NCBI GenBank assembly: GCA_019420585.1
Contig: JAHZGX010000009.1
Coordinates: forward strand, 61,047 to 125,046
Length of the DNA stretch: 64,000 nt
Source of the DNA: Prevotellaceae bacterium
GTDB taxonomy: Bacteria; Bacteroidota; Bacteroidia; Bacteroidales; Bacteroidaceae
Direction: 5' to 3'
Positions 50,520 through 60,089 of the stretch are shown piece after piece; position 1 is the first letter of the stretch; every line of letters begins with the position of its first letter. Below the pieces are notes generated by a model. It was not told the DNA's origin and did no database searches. It saw nothing but the letters and a program-made list of their open reading frames with translations. A program made the position numbers and the translations under genes.

Positions 50520-52358
50520 TCAGAGTTGCTGAAGTTCCGTGAGACGCTTGTAATAGCCGCCCATGGCAAGCAGTTGGTCATGGGTGCCATGCTCCACGAT
50601 GCGTCCCTCATGGAGTACATATATCTCATCGGAATTGCGTATGGTGCTCAGCCGATGGGCAATGCTGATGGTCGTGCGGCTTCTCATCAGACGCTCCAGA
50701 GCCTCCTGCACCAAGTGCTCACTCTCAGTGTCAAGGGCACTGGTGGCCTCATCGAGAATGAGGATGGGCGGATTCTTGAGTATGGCACGGGCAATACTGA
50801 TGCGCTGCCTCTGTCCTCCGCTCAGCCTGCAGCCGCGGTCACCCACCATGGTATCATAGCCCAACTCGGTGCGCATGATGAATTCATGGGCGTTGGCCAC
50901 TCGTGCCGCAGCCTCCACCTGCTCCTGCGTGGCATGATCCACGCCAAAGGCAATGTTATTGAAGATTGTGTCATTGAACAGGATGGCCTCCTGGTTCACA
51001 TTGCCGATAAGGCTGCGCAGGGAACGGATGGAGAATGTACGTATGTCACGACCGTCAATGGTGATGCTTCCCTGCTGTATGTCATGGTAACGGGGAATGA
51101 GGTCGACGAGCGTGCTCTTGCCACTACCCGACTGCCCCACAAGGGCTATGCTGCGCCCCACAGGAATGGTGAGGTCAACATGAGAGAGTACCTGCCTGTC
51201 TGACTGATAACTGAAACTGACATCATGGAAGCATATCTCATGCTCCAGTCCATGTATCTCTTCGGGATGTTCCACCTCCCTGATTGGATTCTCGGCACGC
51301 AGTATGGCCAGTATGCGCTCCATGCTGGCAAGCCCTTTCTGAATGGCATAGCCTGCCTTGCTCAAATCCTTGACCGGCTGCAGGGTGGTGTAAAGGATGA
51401 CCAGATAATAAATGAAAAGGTTGGCATCGATACTGCTTGCACCGGTGAAGATAAGCCATCCCCCGAACCACAGGACAATGGCAATCATGACCGTGCCCAA
51501 GAATTCACTCACAGGATGAGCCGAACTCTGACGTATGGCCACACGGGTGGCTATGCGCCGGTAATCGTCATTGACAGCCGTGAAACGGCACATCATCTTA
51601 TGCTCGGCTATGAATGCCTTGATAATGCGGAGCCCTCCCAAGGTCTCCTCTATCTGACTCATACTGTCACTCAGACGGGACTGCATGAGCAGGGACTGCG
51701 CCTTCAGCCGCTTGCCCACCGAACCGATACCCCAGGCCAAGACGGGCACAACGAGCAAGGTAAAGAGGGTAAGTTGCCAACTGATGCAGACGAGAGTGCC
51801 CAAATAGACCACAATGAAGATGGGATTCTTCACTATCATATCGAGCGAACTGCTGATACTGGCATCCACCTCATTGACGTCTGTGGACACGCGCGTCAGT
51901 ATGTCCCCCTTACGTTCATCGGAGAAGAAACTCAGGGGCAGCGCAAGTATCTTGCGGTAGATGTCGGCACGGATGTCACGAATAATGCCGGTGCGCAGAG
52001 GCATGAGCATGGCCGAGCCGCCAAAGTAAGTGGCGGTCTTGGAGAAAGTAAGCAGGCAGAGAAGCAACCCCAAGAGCAACAGAGTGGTGGATGGGCCATA
52101 GCGGGCAATCAGTTCCTGCGAGAAATAATAGCCGTTGTTCTTGAGCACGTCCACAAACGCACCCAGTCCCCCCGTACCCCAGGGGATGAATGCGAAGTGC
52201 TCGTCATTGACCTTGAAGAGTATCTGAAGGATGGGAAGAAGGATGGAGAAGGAGAATACGTTGAAGAAGGCAGCCAGGACATTCAGGAAAAATGTGCCTG
52301 CTATGTAACACTTATATCGGGCAAAGTAGCCGCCCATTATCTGAAAGAAGTCCCTCAT
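50520..52358 (-). CDS. ABC exporter, MsbA-like half-transporter
   Basis: The product is 612 aa, one membrane domain (six segments in about the first 330 residues) fused to an ATPase. Walker A is GQSGSGKST, the signature LSGGQRQRISIARAI and Walker B ILILDEATSALD, with the switch His in SIAHRLST. Lipid A flippases and drug or peptide exporters share this layout; the adjacent LTA-synthase-like genes suggest export of a lipid or lipid-linked glycan. The gene follows rnhA by 15 bp. Confidence 0.93.
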   Translation of the reverse strand: MRDFFQIMGGYFARYKCYIAGTFFLNVLAAFFNVFSFSILLPILQILFKVNDEHFAFIPWGTGGLGAFVDVLKNNGYYFSQELIARYGPSTTLLLLGLLLCLLTFSKTATYFGGSAMLMPLRTGIIRDIRADIYRKILALPLSFFSDERKGDILTRVSTDVNEVDASISSSLDMIVKNPIFIVVYLGTLVCISWQLTLFTLLVVPVLAWGIGSVGKRLKAQSLLMQSRLSDSMSQIEETLGGLRIIKAFIAEHKMMCRFTAVNDDYRRIATRVAIRQSSAHPVSEFLGTVMIAIVLWFGGWLIFTGASSIDANLFIYYLVILYTTLQPVKDLSKAGYAIQKGLASMERILAILRAENPIREVEHPEEIHGLEHEICFHDVSFSYQSDRQVLSHVDLTIPVGRSIALVGQSGSGKSTLVDLIPRYHDIQQGSITIDGRDIRTFSIRSLRSLIGNVNQEAILFNDTIFNNIAFGVDHATQEQVEAAARVANAHEFIMRTELGYDTMVGDRGCRLSGGQRQRISIARAILKNPPILILDEATSALDTESEHLVQEALERLMRSRTTISIAHRLSTIRNSDEIYVLHEGRIVEHGTHDQLLAMGGYYKRLTELQQL

Positions 52359-52373
52359 ATAAGGCTTTGTCTG

Positions 52374-53000
52374 TCATTTCCGACCGAAGTCGGCGGGAAT
52401 CTCACCCCACTGGGCAGTCTCCCACTTGATTACCGGAGCATGGTCGGGATGCTTGCGGAGCCACTCTTCCGCACGGGCTATCAGCCCATAGAGAGGCTCT
52501 GTACGTGCATTCCTGACCAACTTGGTCTTACACTTGCCGCCCTTGACCCAGTTGATGGCATTGCGGCTGTCACTGTAAATCTTCATGTTCCACCCCTTCT
52601 GGCAGATGAGTGCCAGAGCATGCACAATGGCCAGGAACTCCCCGATGTTGTTGGTTCCATGCACGGGGCCGTAATGAAAGAGGCGCTGGCTATTGCCCAG
52701 ATACACCCCCTGGTACTCCATGGGACCCGGATTGCCGCTGCATGCCGCATCCACGGCAATGGCATTGAGGTCAATATTGTCAGGGATAGACTTGGGAACG
52801 GAAGGCACCCGCGCGGCACGGACACGTGGCATGTACTGGTCGGGGCACTCCAGTGCCCGCTCGGCCTCGGCGCGTGTGGCAAAGGACTTGTAGCGTGCCT
52901 GCTTGTAATTCTTGACCTGCATCTGGCACTCTGCCCACGTTGTGTAAATGCCGGGAGACACCCCCGACCACACAACGTAGAACTTATTCTTGCCTGCCAT
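52374..53000 (-). CDS. rnhA: ribonuclease H1 with viroplasmin-like N-terminal domain
   Basis: The product is 208 aa. The first 45 residues (KFYVVWSGVSPGIYTTWAEC, then YKSFATRAEAERAL) are a caulimovirus-viroplasmin/RNase H1 hybrid-binding domain. The catalytic RNase H fold follows: AVDAACSGNPGPMEYQGV (first Asp), NNIGEFLAIVHAL (Glu), KIYSDSRNAINWVKGGKC (Asp). It removes RNA from RNA-DNA hybrids. The eukaryote-like domain order is normal in Bacteroidota. It lies 30 bp after argS. Confidence 0.93.
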   Translation of the reverse strand: MAGKNKFYVVWSGVSPGIYTTWAECQMQVKNYKQARYKSFATRAEAERALECPDQYMPRVRAARVPSVPKSIPDNIDLNAIAVDAACSGNPGPMEYQGVYLGNSQRLFHYGPVHGTNNIGEFLAIVHALALICQKGWNMKIYSDSRNAINWVKGGKCKTKLVRNARTEPLYGLIARAEEWLRKHPDHAPVIKWETAQWGEIPADFGRK

Positions 53001-53030
53001 CTGCTCTCTGACTCGCGGTTGGGAACAATA

Positions 53031-54848
53031 TTACATGCGCTCGGGCACCTCAATGCCCAGCAATCCCATGCCACTCCTCACCACCTGGCTCACTGCTGCC
53101 GAGAGCGCCAGACGGAACACCTTCTTGTCCTGATCCGGCTCGTGCAGGACGCTCAAGTCATGATAAAACTGGTTGTATTCCTTGACAAGGTCATAACAAT
53201 AGTTGGCCACGGCACTGGGGTTATAGTCGGTACCGGCCTGGCGAACCACGCCGCCAAAGCCCTGCAGGTGCTGTATGAGGCTAATCTCCTTGGCAGTCAG
53301 TTCCACGTCGAGAGGCAGTTGCGCAGGAATGGCAGTGCCTTCGGCCTCGGCCTTGCGCAAGATACTGCGTATGCGGGCATAAGTGTACTGAATGAAGGGA
53401 CCCGTATTGCCATTGAAGTCAATACTCTCTTCGGGATTGAAGAGCATGTTCTTGCGTGCATCCACCTTCAGGATGAAATACTTGAGCGCCCCCAGTCCCA
53501 CGCGGCGGGCAATCTCCTGCGCCTCCTCGGGAGTGATGTTCTCCAAGCGGTTCACCTTGTCGGCACTCATCTGGGCAGCGTTCTGTATCATGCTCTCAAT
53601 GAGGTCATCGGCATCTACCACCGTACCCTCGCGGCTCTTCATCTTGCCGTTGGGGAGTTCCACCATGCCGTAAGAGAAGTGCACGAGATCCTTTCCCCAC
53701 TTGAAGCCAAGTTTGTCCAGCAGGATGGAAAGTACCTGGAAATGGTAGTTCTGCTCGTTACCAACCACGTATATCATCTTGTCAATAGGATAATCCTGAA
53801 AGCGCAACTTGGCAGTGCCTATGTCCTGCGTCATGTAAACCGATGTGCCATCGGAACGCAAGAGGAGTTTCTCATCAAGTCCCTCTGCGGTAAGGTCTGC
53901 CCATACGGAACCGTCGGGACGGCGGTAGAAGAAGCCTTTGCTGAGACCTTCCTCCACTTTCTCCTTGCCTTCCAGATAAGTCTGGCTTTCGTAATATATC
54001 TTGTCGAAAGAGACACCCAGTGCCTTGTAAGTCTCATCGAAGCCGGCATACACCCACTCGTTCATCTTCTTCCACAGGGCACGCACCTCAGGGTCACCCT
54101 GCTCCCACTTGACCAGCATCTCATGTGCCTCACGGATAAGCGGAGCCTCCTGCTTGGCCTTCTCCTCAGCCTGCCCGGCATCCATGCCCTCGACAACGTA
54201 CTTCTCCTTGAGTTCAGCCACTTCCTGACGGTAATGCTTGTCAAATGCCACATAATAGTCACCTATCAGATGGTCACCCTTCTTGCCGCTTGACTGGGGT
54301 GTCTCACCGTTGCCCCAGCGCAGCCAGGCAAGCATGCTCTTGCAGATGTGTATACCGCGGTCATTCACGATGTTGGTCTTCACCACGCGGTTACCGTTGG
54401 CCTCCATGATATTTGCCAAAGCCCAACCTAGAAGGTTGTTCCTCACGTGCCCCAAGTGAAGGGGCTTGTTGGTATTGGGGCTGCTGTACTCAATCATCAC
54501 CAAAGGCGACGACTCGGTGACAGGGACAAACCCGTAGCGGGGACTCTGCCAGATGTCCTGAAGCAGGCTCACCCAACAGGCAGGCTGGATGCTGAGATTG
54601 AGGAATCCCTTGACCACATTGAACCCACGCACCACATGGGGCAGATGGGTCACTAGATACTGACCGAGATCCTGTGCCGTGTCCTCCGGCTTCTTACGGC
54701 TGAGGCGCAGGAAAGGGAACACCACCAGAGTCAACTCGCCCTCGAATCCATCACGTGTCTCCTGCAGCACCACCGAGCCCTGGGGCGCACACTGGCCATA
54801 CAACTCCTCAATACCGGCCTCCACGGCCTTCACTATCCGGTCTGTCAT
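53031..54848 (-). CDS. argS: arginyl-tRNA synthetase
   Basis: The product is 605 aa, a class I enzyme charging tRNA-Arg. The N-terminal Add1 domain is followed by the HIGH-type motif SSPNTNKPLHLGHVRNN. The KMSKS counterpart is GKMKSREGTVV, and the C-terminal anticodon-binding domain has the ALPHA-DALR pattern ending GMGLLGIEVPERM. It is the first gene of argS-rnhA-ABC exporter-two LtaS-like genes, driven by a consensus promoter. Confidence 0.97.
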   Translation of the reverse strand: MTDRIVKAVEAGIEELYGQCAPQGSVVLQETRDGFEGELTLVVFPFLRLSRKKPEDTAQDLGQYLVTHLPHVVRGFNVVKGFLNLSIQPACWVSLLQDIWQSPRYGFVPVTESSPLVMIEYSSPNTNKPLHLGHVRNNLLGWALANIMEANGNRVVKTNIVNDRGIHICKSMLAWLRWGNGETPQSSGKKGDHLIGDYYVAFDKHYRQEVAELKEKYVVEGMDAGQAEEKAKQEAPLIREAHEMLVKWEQGDPEVRALWKKMNEWVYAGFDETYKALGVSFDKIYYESQTYLEGKEKVEEGLSKGFFYRRPDGSVWADLTAEGLDEKLLLRSDGTSVYMTQDIGTAKLRFQDYPIDKMIYVVGNEQNYHFQVLSILLDKLGFKWGKDLVHFSYGMVELPNGKMKSREGTVVDADDLIESMIQNAAQMSADKVNRLENITPEEAQEIARRVGLGALKYFILKVDARKNMLFNPEESIDFNGNTGPFIQYTYARIRSILRKAEAEGTAIPAQLPLDVELTAKEISLIQHLQGFGGVVRQAGTDYNPSAVANYCYDLVKEYNQFYHDLSVLHEPDQDKKVFRLALSAAVSQVVRSGMGLLGIEVPERM

Positions 54849-54891
54849 CGTTTTCTTTATATATATTATATATGTATACTCGTTTTGCGTG

Positions 54892-54923
54892 CAAAATTAC
54901 TGATTTTCGGTGAACGAGACAAA
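54892..54923 (-). promoter_or_regulatory. promoter of the argS operon
   Basis: On minus, TTTG (54923-54920), 20 bp, TAATTTTG (54899-54892), 43 bp before the argS ATG: a full consensus match. Confidence 0.8.
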
Positions 54924-54953
54924 TTATGCGGCAGGGGGTTGCAACAAGGAAGG

Positions 54954-55439
54954 TCAGTCATCCTTCCCAGCCTCACGGCGCGCACGCTCGTCCTCCATCT
55001 GCTGCCGGCGCACAGCCTCATCAAGAAGTTCGTTGAATGTCTTAGCACGGTTATAATCTTCCAGCACCTTGCGCAACTTCTTCTTTCTGCGCTCGGCCTT
55101 GCGCTGCTTCATGGCAAAGGGGTGCGTAATCTTGTCGTTCAGACCGGGAGACAACTTCTCCAGGAGGTCTCCCACCGACATGACTCTCGGCTGCCGCTGA
55201 TGTTTCAACGTATTATCCAATATCTGCTTGACACGCAGAGTCGTGTCGCCAGACACGATGACTTCACGCATGGTGTCGGCAGGCAGACTGTCACGCGCCA
55301 GGCTGTCACGCCTCACGCTGTCGGCTGCCAGATGGTCATCGGCAGAGACAGATGCACACGGGCAGGCCGCCACCCTGTAGGGAGCAAGCAAGCAGATGAC
55401 CGCCAGCAAGATAACGGCAAAGAAACAGAACCGTGTCAT
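54954..55439 (-). CDS. exported protein of unknown function
   Basis: The product is 161 aa. A hydrophobic start (FCFFAVILLAVICLLAPYRVAAC) is a signal peptide, possibly lipoprotein type. Next come serine/aspartate-rich repeats (DSVRRDSLARDSLPADT), a short ordered stretch (TLRVKQILDNTLK, VGDLLEKLSPGLNDKITHPF) and a highly charged helical C-terminus (KQRKAERRKKKLRKVLEDY). No known domain was recognised. It has its own consensus promoter and ends 31 bp before the argS -33 element. The start faces GH92 across an 89-bp gap with overlapping divergent promoters. Confidence 0.72.
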   Translation of the reverse strand: MTRFCFFAVILLAVICLLAPYRVAACPCASVSADDHLAADSVRRDSLARDSLPADTMREVIVSGDTTLRVKQILDNTLKHQRQPRVMSVGDLLEKLSPGLNDKITHPFAMKQRKAERRKKKLRKVLEDYNRAKTFNELLDEAVRRQQMEDERARREAGKDD

Positions 55440-55445
55440 GATTCA

Positions 55446-55476
55446 CAAAATTACGGCTTCTTTTGCAGGAGACAAA
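55446..55476 (-). promoter_or_regulatory. promoter of the exported unknown protein
   Basis: On minus, TTTG (55476-55473), 19 bp, TAATTTTG (55453-55446). It overlaps the GH92 promoter on the other strand. Confidence 0.75.
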
Positions 55477-55493
55477 AGAATTGACGAACTTTG
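55462..55493 (+). promoter_or_regulatory. promoter of the GH92 gene
   Basis: TTTG (55462-55465), 20 bp, GAACTTTG (55486-55493), one base off the -7 consensus. Its -33 lies inside the opposite promoter. Confidence 0.6.
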
Positions 55494-55528
55494 CAAGGCA
55501 TTCAAATTGACTTTTATAATTTATTCAC

Positions 55529-57751
55529 ATGAGACGGAAATTCCTACTTCCACTGGCCACGCTCCTTGCCGTGGCTGCACACGCGACAGACTACACACGG
55601 TATGTCAACCCGCTCATCGGCACACAGACAGACTCCACAGGTGCACTGAGCGGCAGCACCTTCCCCGGCCCCACCATGCCACAAGGCATGATACAACTCA
55701 GTCCCGAAACGGAGCAGATGGTGACCTGGGATCCCTGCTGCGGTTATGACTACGACAAGGACCAGATATTCGGATTCACACACACGCACCTGAGCGGCAC
55801 AGGCTGCACGGACCTGATAGACATCAGCCTGATGCCGTGGACAGGAGAAGTAAGCACCGGGATGCTGGCCAAGGGGGAGTTCCCCCAGCACTTCTCGCAT
55901 GACCAGGAGAAGGCAGAAGCAGGATATTACTCAGTGATGCTCAAAGAAAGCGGAGTGAAAGCAGAGTTGTCGGCCACGGTGCATGCAGGCATACACCGCT
56001 ACACATTCCCCCAGGGAAGTAACCGGCAGATAATCCTGGACCTGAACAGGAGTACTTACAGGGGCGATGATGCCTACTACATAAGCAAACGAGGCTACAA
56101 CATCATACAGAGTCAGATGCGTGTGCTGGACAGCAAGACCATCGAGGGCTACCGCATCATCACGGGCTGGGCCAAACTGAGGCACGTATATTTCCGTGCG
56201 GAATTCTCCCAGCCCATCACCGGAAGGGTGATGATGGACGGGCAGAGGCTGCTTGACGATGTGGACGTGATGAACGGGCGAGCCCTGAAAGCCCTGCTGC
56301 AGTTTGGCAACGATGCCGCAGAGCCGCTCATGGTGAAGGTGTCCATATCGTCAGTGGACAGCAAGGGAGCACGCGCCAACATGCAGGCCGAGGCACAGGG
56401 ATGGGACTTCAACCAATATGTCAAGCAGGCACACGATGCCTGGGAGCGCGAACTGGCACGCATCGACGTGAACGGAACGGACGAGCAGAAGACCATCTTC
56501 TACACCGGGCTGTACCATGTGCTCATGCAGCCGAACATCATCAGCGACGTGGACGGACGCTACCGCAACACCAACTACGAGATATGCCAGATGCCCAAGG
56601 GGCAGGCTTACCACAGCACCTTCAGCCTGTGGGACACCTTCCGTGCAGCCCATCCGCTCTACACACTGCTCTGCCCCGACGTGGCCGCACAGTTCGTACG
56701 TGACATGGTGCTGCACCAGCAGACTTACGGATACCTGCCCATCTGGGACCTGTGGGGGCAGGACAACTACTGCATGATTGGCAACCACGCCATACCCGTG
56801 CTCTCCGATGCCATCCTGGCCGACCTTCCCGGCATCGACAAGGAGGCAGCCTACCGCGCCATGGTGGAGAGCAGCACCCGCCCACACCTGAACAGCCCCT
56901 TCGGCATCTGGGAAAAGCACGGCTACATGCCGCAGAACCTGCAGGGCATGAGCGTGAGCATCACCCTGGAGCAGGCCTTCGACGACTGGTGTGTGGCACA
57001 GGTGGCCAAGCACCTGGGACACAATGCCGACTATGAGAGATTCAGCCGCAGGGCACAGTTCTACAAGAACCTCTACGACCCGCAGACCGGTTTCTTCCGT
57101 CCCAAGGACGACAAGGGCCAATGGATAGAGCCGTTTGACCCGCTGAGTTACGAGCAGCCCTGCTTCATCGAAGGCAACGCCTGGCAGTACATGTGGTTCG
57201 TGCCTCAGGATCCGCAGGGGCTCATCAACCTGTTGGGCGGCAAGGAAGCATTCCTCAAAAAACTGGACGAGAACTTCACACTGACAGCCACCAGCGGTGA
57301 GCGCAACGGCAACGCAAGCGGCTTCATCGGGCAGTACGCCCACGGCAATGAGCCGAGCCACCACACCGTATACCTCTACACCATGGCCGGGAAACCTGCA
57401 CGCACGGAGGAACTTGTAGAGCAGGTGCGTACCTCTTTCTACAACGCCACCCCCTGCGGATACGCCGGCAACGATGACTGCGGGCAGATGTCGGCCTGGT
57501 ACATATTCTCCTCACTGGGATTCTACCCCTTCAACGCCGGCTCGGCAGAGTATGTCATAGGCACCCCGCTCTTCACCGAGGCCACGCTGCACCTGTCAGG
57601 CGGACGGGATTTCACCATCAAGGCACGCGGAAAGAAGGACGGCAAGGTACACGTCAAGAGCGTAAGCCTGAACGGAAAGAAACTGAAGGGTCACGTACTC
57701 ACACACAAGCAGATTATGGAAGGCGGCACGCTGGAGTTCACCATGAAGTAA
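55529..57751 (+). CDS. GH92 alpha-mannosidase, secreted
   Basis: The product is 740 aa. A signal peptide (LLPLATLLAVAAHA) is followed by TDYTRYVNPLIGTQ, the start of most GH92 proteins. The N-terminal beta-sandwich contains GSTFPGPTMPQGMIQLSPET and GFTHTHLSGTGCTD, and the (alpha/alpha)6 barrel has YHSTFSLWDTFRAAHPLYTL. NEPSHHTVYLYTMAGKP and GNDDCGQMSAWYIFSSLGFY supply the calcium-dependent catalytic residues. GH92 enzymes are exo-alpha-mannosidases, commonly acting on alpha-1,2 linkages of yeast mannan or N-glycans. It faces a GH76 mannanase gene across a convergent terminator. Confidence 0.95.
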   Translation: MRRKFLLPLATLLAVAAHATDYTRYVNPLIGTQTDSTGALSGSTFPGPTMPQGMIQLSPETEQMVTWDPCCGYDYDKDQIFGFTHTHLSGTGCTDLIDISLMPWTGEVSTGMLAKGEFPQHFSHDQEKAEAGYYSVMLKESGVKAELSATVHAGIHRYTFPQGSNRQIILDLNRSTYRGDDAYYISKRGYNIIQSQMRVLDSKTIEGYRIITGWAKLRHVYFRAEFSQPITGRVMMDGQRLLDDVDVMNGRALKALLQFGNDAAEPLMVKVSISSVDSKGARANMQAEAQGWDFNQYVKQAHDAWERELARIDVNGTDEQKTIFYTGLYHVLMQPNIISDVDGRYRNTNYEICQMPKGQAYHSTFSLWDTFRAAHPLYTLLCPDVAAQFVRDMVLHQQTYGYLPIWDLWGQDNYCMIGNHAIPVLSDAILADLPGIDKEAAYRAMVESSTRPHLNSPFGIWEKHGYMPQNLQGMSVSITLEQAFDDWCVAQVAKHLGHNADYERFSRRAQFYKNLYDPQTGFFRPKDDKGQWIEPFDPLSYEQPCFIEGNAWQYMWFVPQDPQGLINLLGGKEAFLKKLDENFTLTATSGERNGNASGFIGQYAHGNEPSHHTVYLYTMAGKPARTEELVEQVRTSFYNATPCGYAGNDDCGQMSAWYIFSSLGFYPFNAGSAEYVIGTPLFTEATLHLSGGRDFTIKARGKKDGKVHVKSVSLNGKKLKGHVLTHKQIMEGGTLEFTMK

Positions 57752-57795
57752 ACAGATATGGCAAGCCTGGTGCCCTCGGCACCACAGAAAATACA

Positions 57796-57831
57796 GGACG
57801 CCCGCCCCGGCAACAACCGGGGCGGGCGTCC
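57796..57831. terminator. terminator between GH92 and GH76
   Basis: A perfect 15-bp GC-rich inverted repeat (57796-57810 with 57817-57831, loop CAACAA). On minus it is followed by TGTATTTTCTG; on plus the T-run is poor. Confidence 0.8.
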
Positions 57832-57854
57832 CATTACATGTCATGAAGTCAGGC

Positions 57855-59243
57855 TCAGCGCACCAGCACCTTGCGATTGCCGCAGACATACAGTCCGCTG
57901 GACAACCGAGCCACATCCCGGGGCGTAGACTGCCGAGCCACACGCTTGCCTTCCAAGGTATAGACATCTGACAGAGCGGCATCACGGTTGGCAGCGTGGA
58001 CACCGTCTACAGGAGTCGTGCTGTCGCCCATAGGGAACATCAGCATGAGTGCCGGCAGAGCACTGGCGCTGTAACTGTCTATCTGACTGCCCTCTTCTGT
58101 GGCAGTTCGGAAGTTGCCGCTGGAGATTCCGCGCGTCTTGTCACGGTTGTCCCAGCCACGCTGCAAATTGCGCTTGATGTAATTCATGTACTTTGTCTGG
58201 CCGCAGTCATAGACCAACATATGCAGATACTGGGCAAAGATGGCGGCATAGATGCCTTGCTCAATGCCAGTCTCAAGGGGCAGGATGCCTCCCGTGCTCA
58301 TCTTGGTAAATACATAGTCGGCGGCACGCACAGCCTTGGTAAGGTAAGTCCTTTCTCCGGTAATCTGATACAGGAGACAACTAGCACCAATATAGGTGGC
58401 TTGGTTATAGAGATGGTCCTTGAACTCCGGGCCTCCTCCGTGAATGCCATCGGCCACTCTGCCTTCCTGCACCAGAGTCTTGTCGGCCCAGGCGTATATT
58501 TCCTTAGCCTTCTCCAGATACCACTCCTTGGTCTGCCGAGTGGGATGGGCGGAAGTGGGTGACGTGCGGCCGTCGGGCACGTTCTTGTGAAGCGTACAGG
58601 CGGCTATCACGGTGGGGAAATTGATGCAGGCAGAACGGAAATCACCAGGCTTGTGCGGCAGAGGCTTGTCAATGGGCTGCCACTCCCAAAACATGCCGCC
58701 GCCCAGGTCACGCTCGGGATCAGCATAAGAGCCGTCATCGCCCACCTTGGCCGAACCATACCACACACGACAGAAACTACGCTCGGAATAAACGAGGTAC
58801 TCCTGCGTCCCGAAGGTCTCATAAGCGCGTGCCAGAGCCGCTGTCCACCACATGATATCGTCATAGACGAACCATCCGGTGTTGGTGTTGCAGTCATCAA
58901 AGTTGAAATTCACATACTGTGACTTCTCTCCCCTGTATATCTTATTGTGCAATGCCTTGTACTTGAGTTGCCTGGCCGAGTCGCCTTCGGCCACTGCCCT
59001 GCGGTATGCATTCTGCACCATATCGTAATAGATGGCCTGGCACCAGATGGCTGCCGCGCCGTTCCAACGATCCACGGCATTAACCCGGGCAGAGTGGTCA
59101 CGGTAAATATTCTTTTTGGGGTCGAGGTATACCTTGTTGAAGTCCTCATAGGTCTGCCATTGTATGGAGTCAGTATAAGTGTACTGAGCCATGGCCGAGA
59201 ATGCCACCCCTGCCAGGGCGACGGAAAGCAACAGTCTTCTCAT
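57855..59243 (-). CDS. GH76 alpha-1,6-mannanase-like protein, secreted
   Basis: The product is 462 aa. A signal peptide (LLLSVALAGVAFSAMAQ) precedes an (alpha/alpha)6 barrel with the GH76 catalytic Asp pair D128-D129 in WFVYDDIMWW. GVDPER-type loops of mannanases are replaced by ADPERDLGGGMFWEW and IHGGGPEFKDH. The end VYTLEGKRVARQS...GLYVCGNRKVLVR is a secretion tail like that of the giant protein. GH76 cuts the alpha-1,6 backbone of fungal mannan. The frame is open to 59279, but MRRLLLSVAL at 59243 gives the signal peptide. It is the last gene of Gfo/Idh-DUF1080-GH76. Confidence 0.88.
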   Translation of the reverse strand: MRRLLLSVALAGVAFSAMAQYTYTDSIQWQTYEDFNKVYLDPKKNIYRDHSARVNAVDRWNGAAAIWCQAIYYDMVQNAYRRAVAEGDSARQLKYKALHNKIYRGEKSQYVNFNFDDCNTNTGWFVYDDIMWWTAALARAYETFGTQEYLVYSERSFCRVWYGSAKVGDDGSYADPERDLGGGMFWEWQPIDKPLPHKPGDFRSACINFPTVIAACTLHKNVPDGRTSPTSAHPTRQTKEWYLEKAKEIYAWADKTLVQEGRVADGIHGGGPEFKDHLYNQATYIGASCLLYQITGERTYLTKAVRAADYVFTKMSTGGILPLETGIEQGIYAAIFAQYLHMLVYDCGQTKYMNYIKRNLQRGWDNRDKTRGISSGNFRTATEEGSQIDSYSASALPALMLMFPMGDSTTPVDGVHAANRDAALSDVYTLEGKRVARQSTPRDVARLSSGLYVCGNRKVLVR

Positions 59244-59311
59244 ATTGCAAAAATTCGCCCCAATCCGGCATGCCTCCACAGAGGAAACAGGTCGAACCGG
59301 GGCATAAAAAC

Positions 59312-60070
59312 TTACAATTCCTTAATCTTGACGTTCTTGAACCACACCTCGTTGCCGTGGTCTTGGAGCAGGATGCGGCCATCGCGATTGCCGAAGTCCG
59401 GCCAGTTCTTGTACTTGCTGTAGGCCACCAGTGCGTTCCATTCCTGCGTGTTGCGCTCATATTCCAGCATCTTCACACCATTGAGCCAGTGCTCCACGTG
59501 GTTATCCTTGACCAGAATGGTGGCTGTGTTCCAGTCTGTGATGTCAAAGGGTTTCTCCTCGGGAGCGGGTATGAGGTCATAGAGCGAGCCTAGCTTGCGG
59601 TTTCCCTTCACGCCCAGTTTGGCATCGGGATGGCGCAGGTCATCCAATATCTGAAACTCGCAACCGATGGCACTACCCTCTCCACGGTTCATGTCTGGGT
59701 CCACAAAGTACTTTATGCCGCTGTTGGCACCCTCGGTAATCTTGAAGTCCACCTTGAGGATGAAGTTATGGTAGGCCTTCTCGGTCACAATGTCACCGCC
59801 GTTGCCGCTCTCGGCACCATTGGCAGCCTCCACCTTGAGCACTCCATCCTCTATCTTCCATCCCTTCTGAGGAAAAGCGGTGAGTTTGGCTCCACGCCAG
59901 CCCTGGGTGGTTTTCCCGTCCCACAGGAGTTTCCAGCCCTCACGCTGTTCCTGGTCAGTAAGCATGTTGTCGGCCTGCTGCCTTACTGGCACAAGGGGGC
60001 ACACCACTTTCTTCCGAGCCACTGCGGGCATCACCGCAAGCAGCATCATGACAAAAACAATCTTTTTCAT
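59312..60070 (-). CDS. DUF1080 (3-keto-disaccharide hydrolase-like) protein, exported
   Basis: The product is 252 aa. A signal peptide (VFVMMLLAVMPAVA) is followed by a concanavalin-like beta-sandwich: GWKLLWDGKTTQGWRG, NFILKVDFKITEGANSGIKY, EFQILDD and WNTATILVKDNHVEHWLNG. Members of DUF1080 have been linked to hydrolysis of 3-keto-glycosides. Gene order with a Gfo/Idh oxidoreductase (19 bp upstream) fits an oxidise-then-cleave route, an inference for this locus. The GH76 gene follows after 68 bp. Confidence 0.88.
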   Translation of the reverse strand: MKKIVFVMMLLAVMPAVARKKVVCPLVPVRQQADNMLTDQEQREGWKLLWDGKTTQGWRGAKLTAFPQKGWKIEDGVLKVEAANGAESGNGGDIVTEKAYHNFILKVDFKITEGANSGIKYFVDPDMNRGEGSAIGCEFQILDDLRHPDAKLGVKGNRKLGSLYDLIPAPEEKPFDITDWNTATILVKDNHVEHWLNGVKMLEYERNTQEWNALVAYSKYKNWPDFGNRDGRILLQDHGNEVWFKNVKIKEL

Positions 60071-60089
60071 TATGTAAGTTCTCTTTGGT

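Noticed and set aside
51225..54293. Open frame of 1022 codons on plus
   Set aside because: It crosses the ABC exporter, rnhA and argS in antisense, and the product is low-complexity His/Gln/Leu-rich sequence without motifs.
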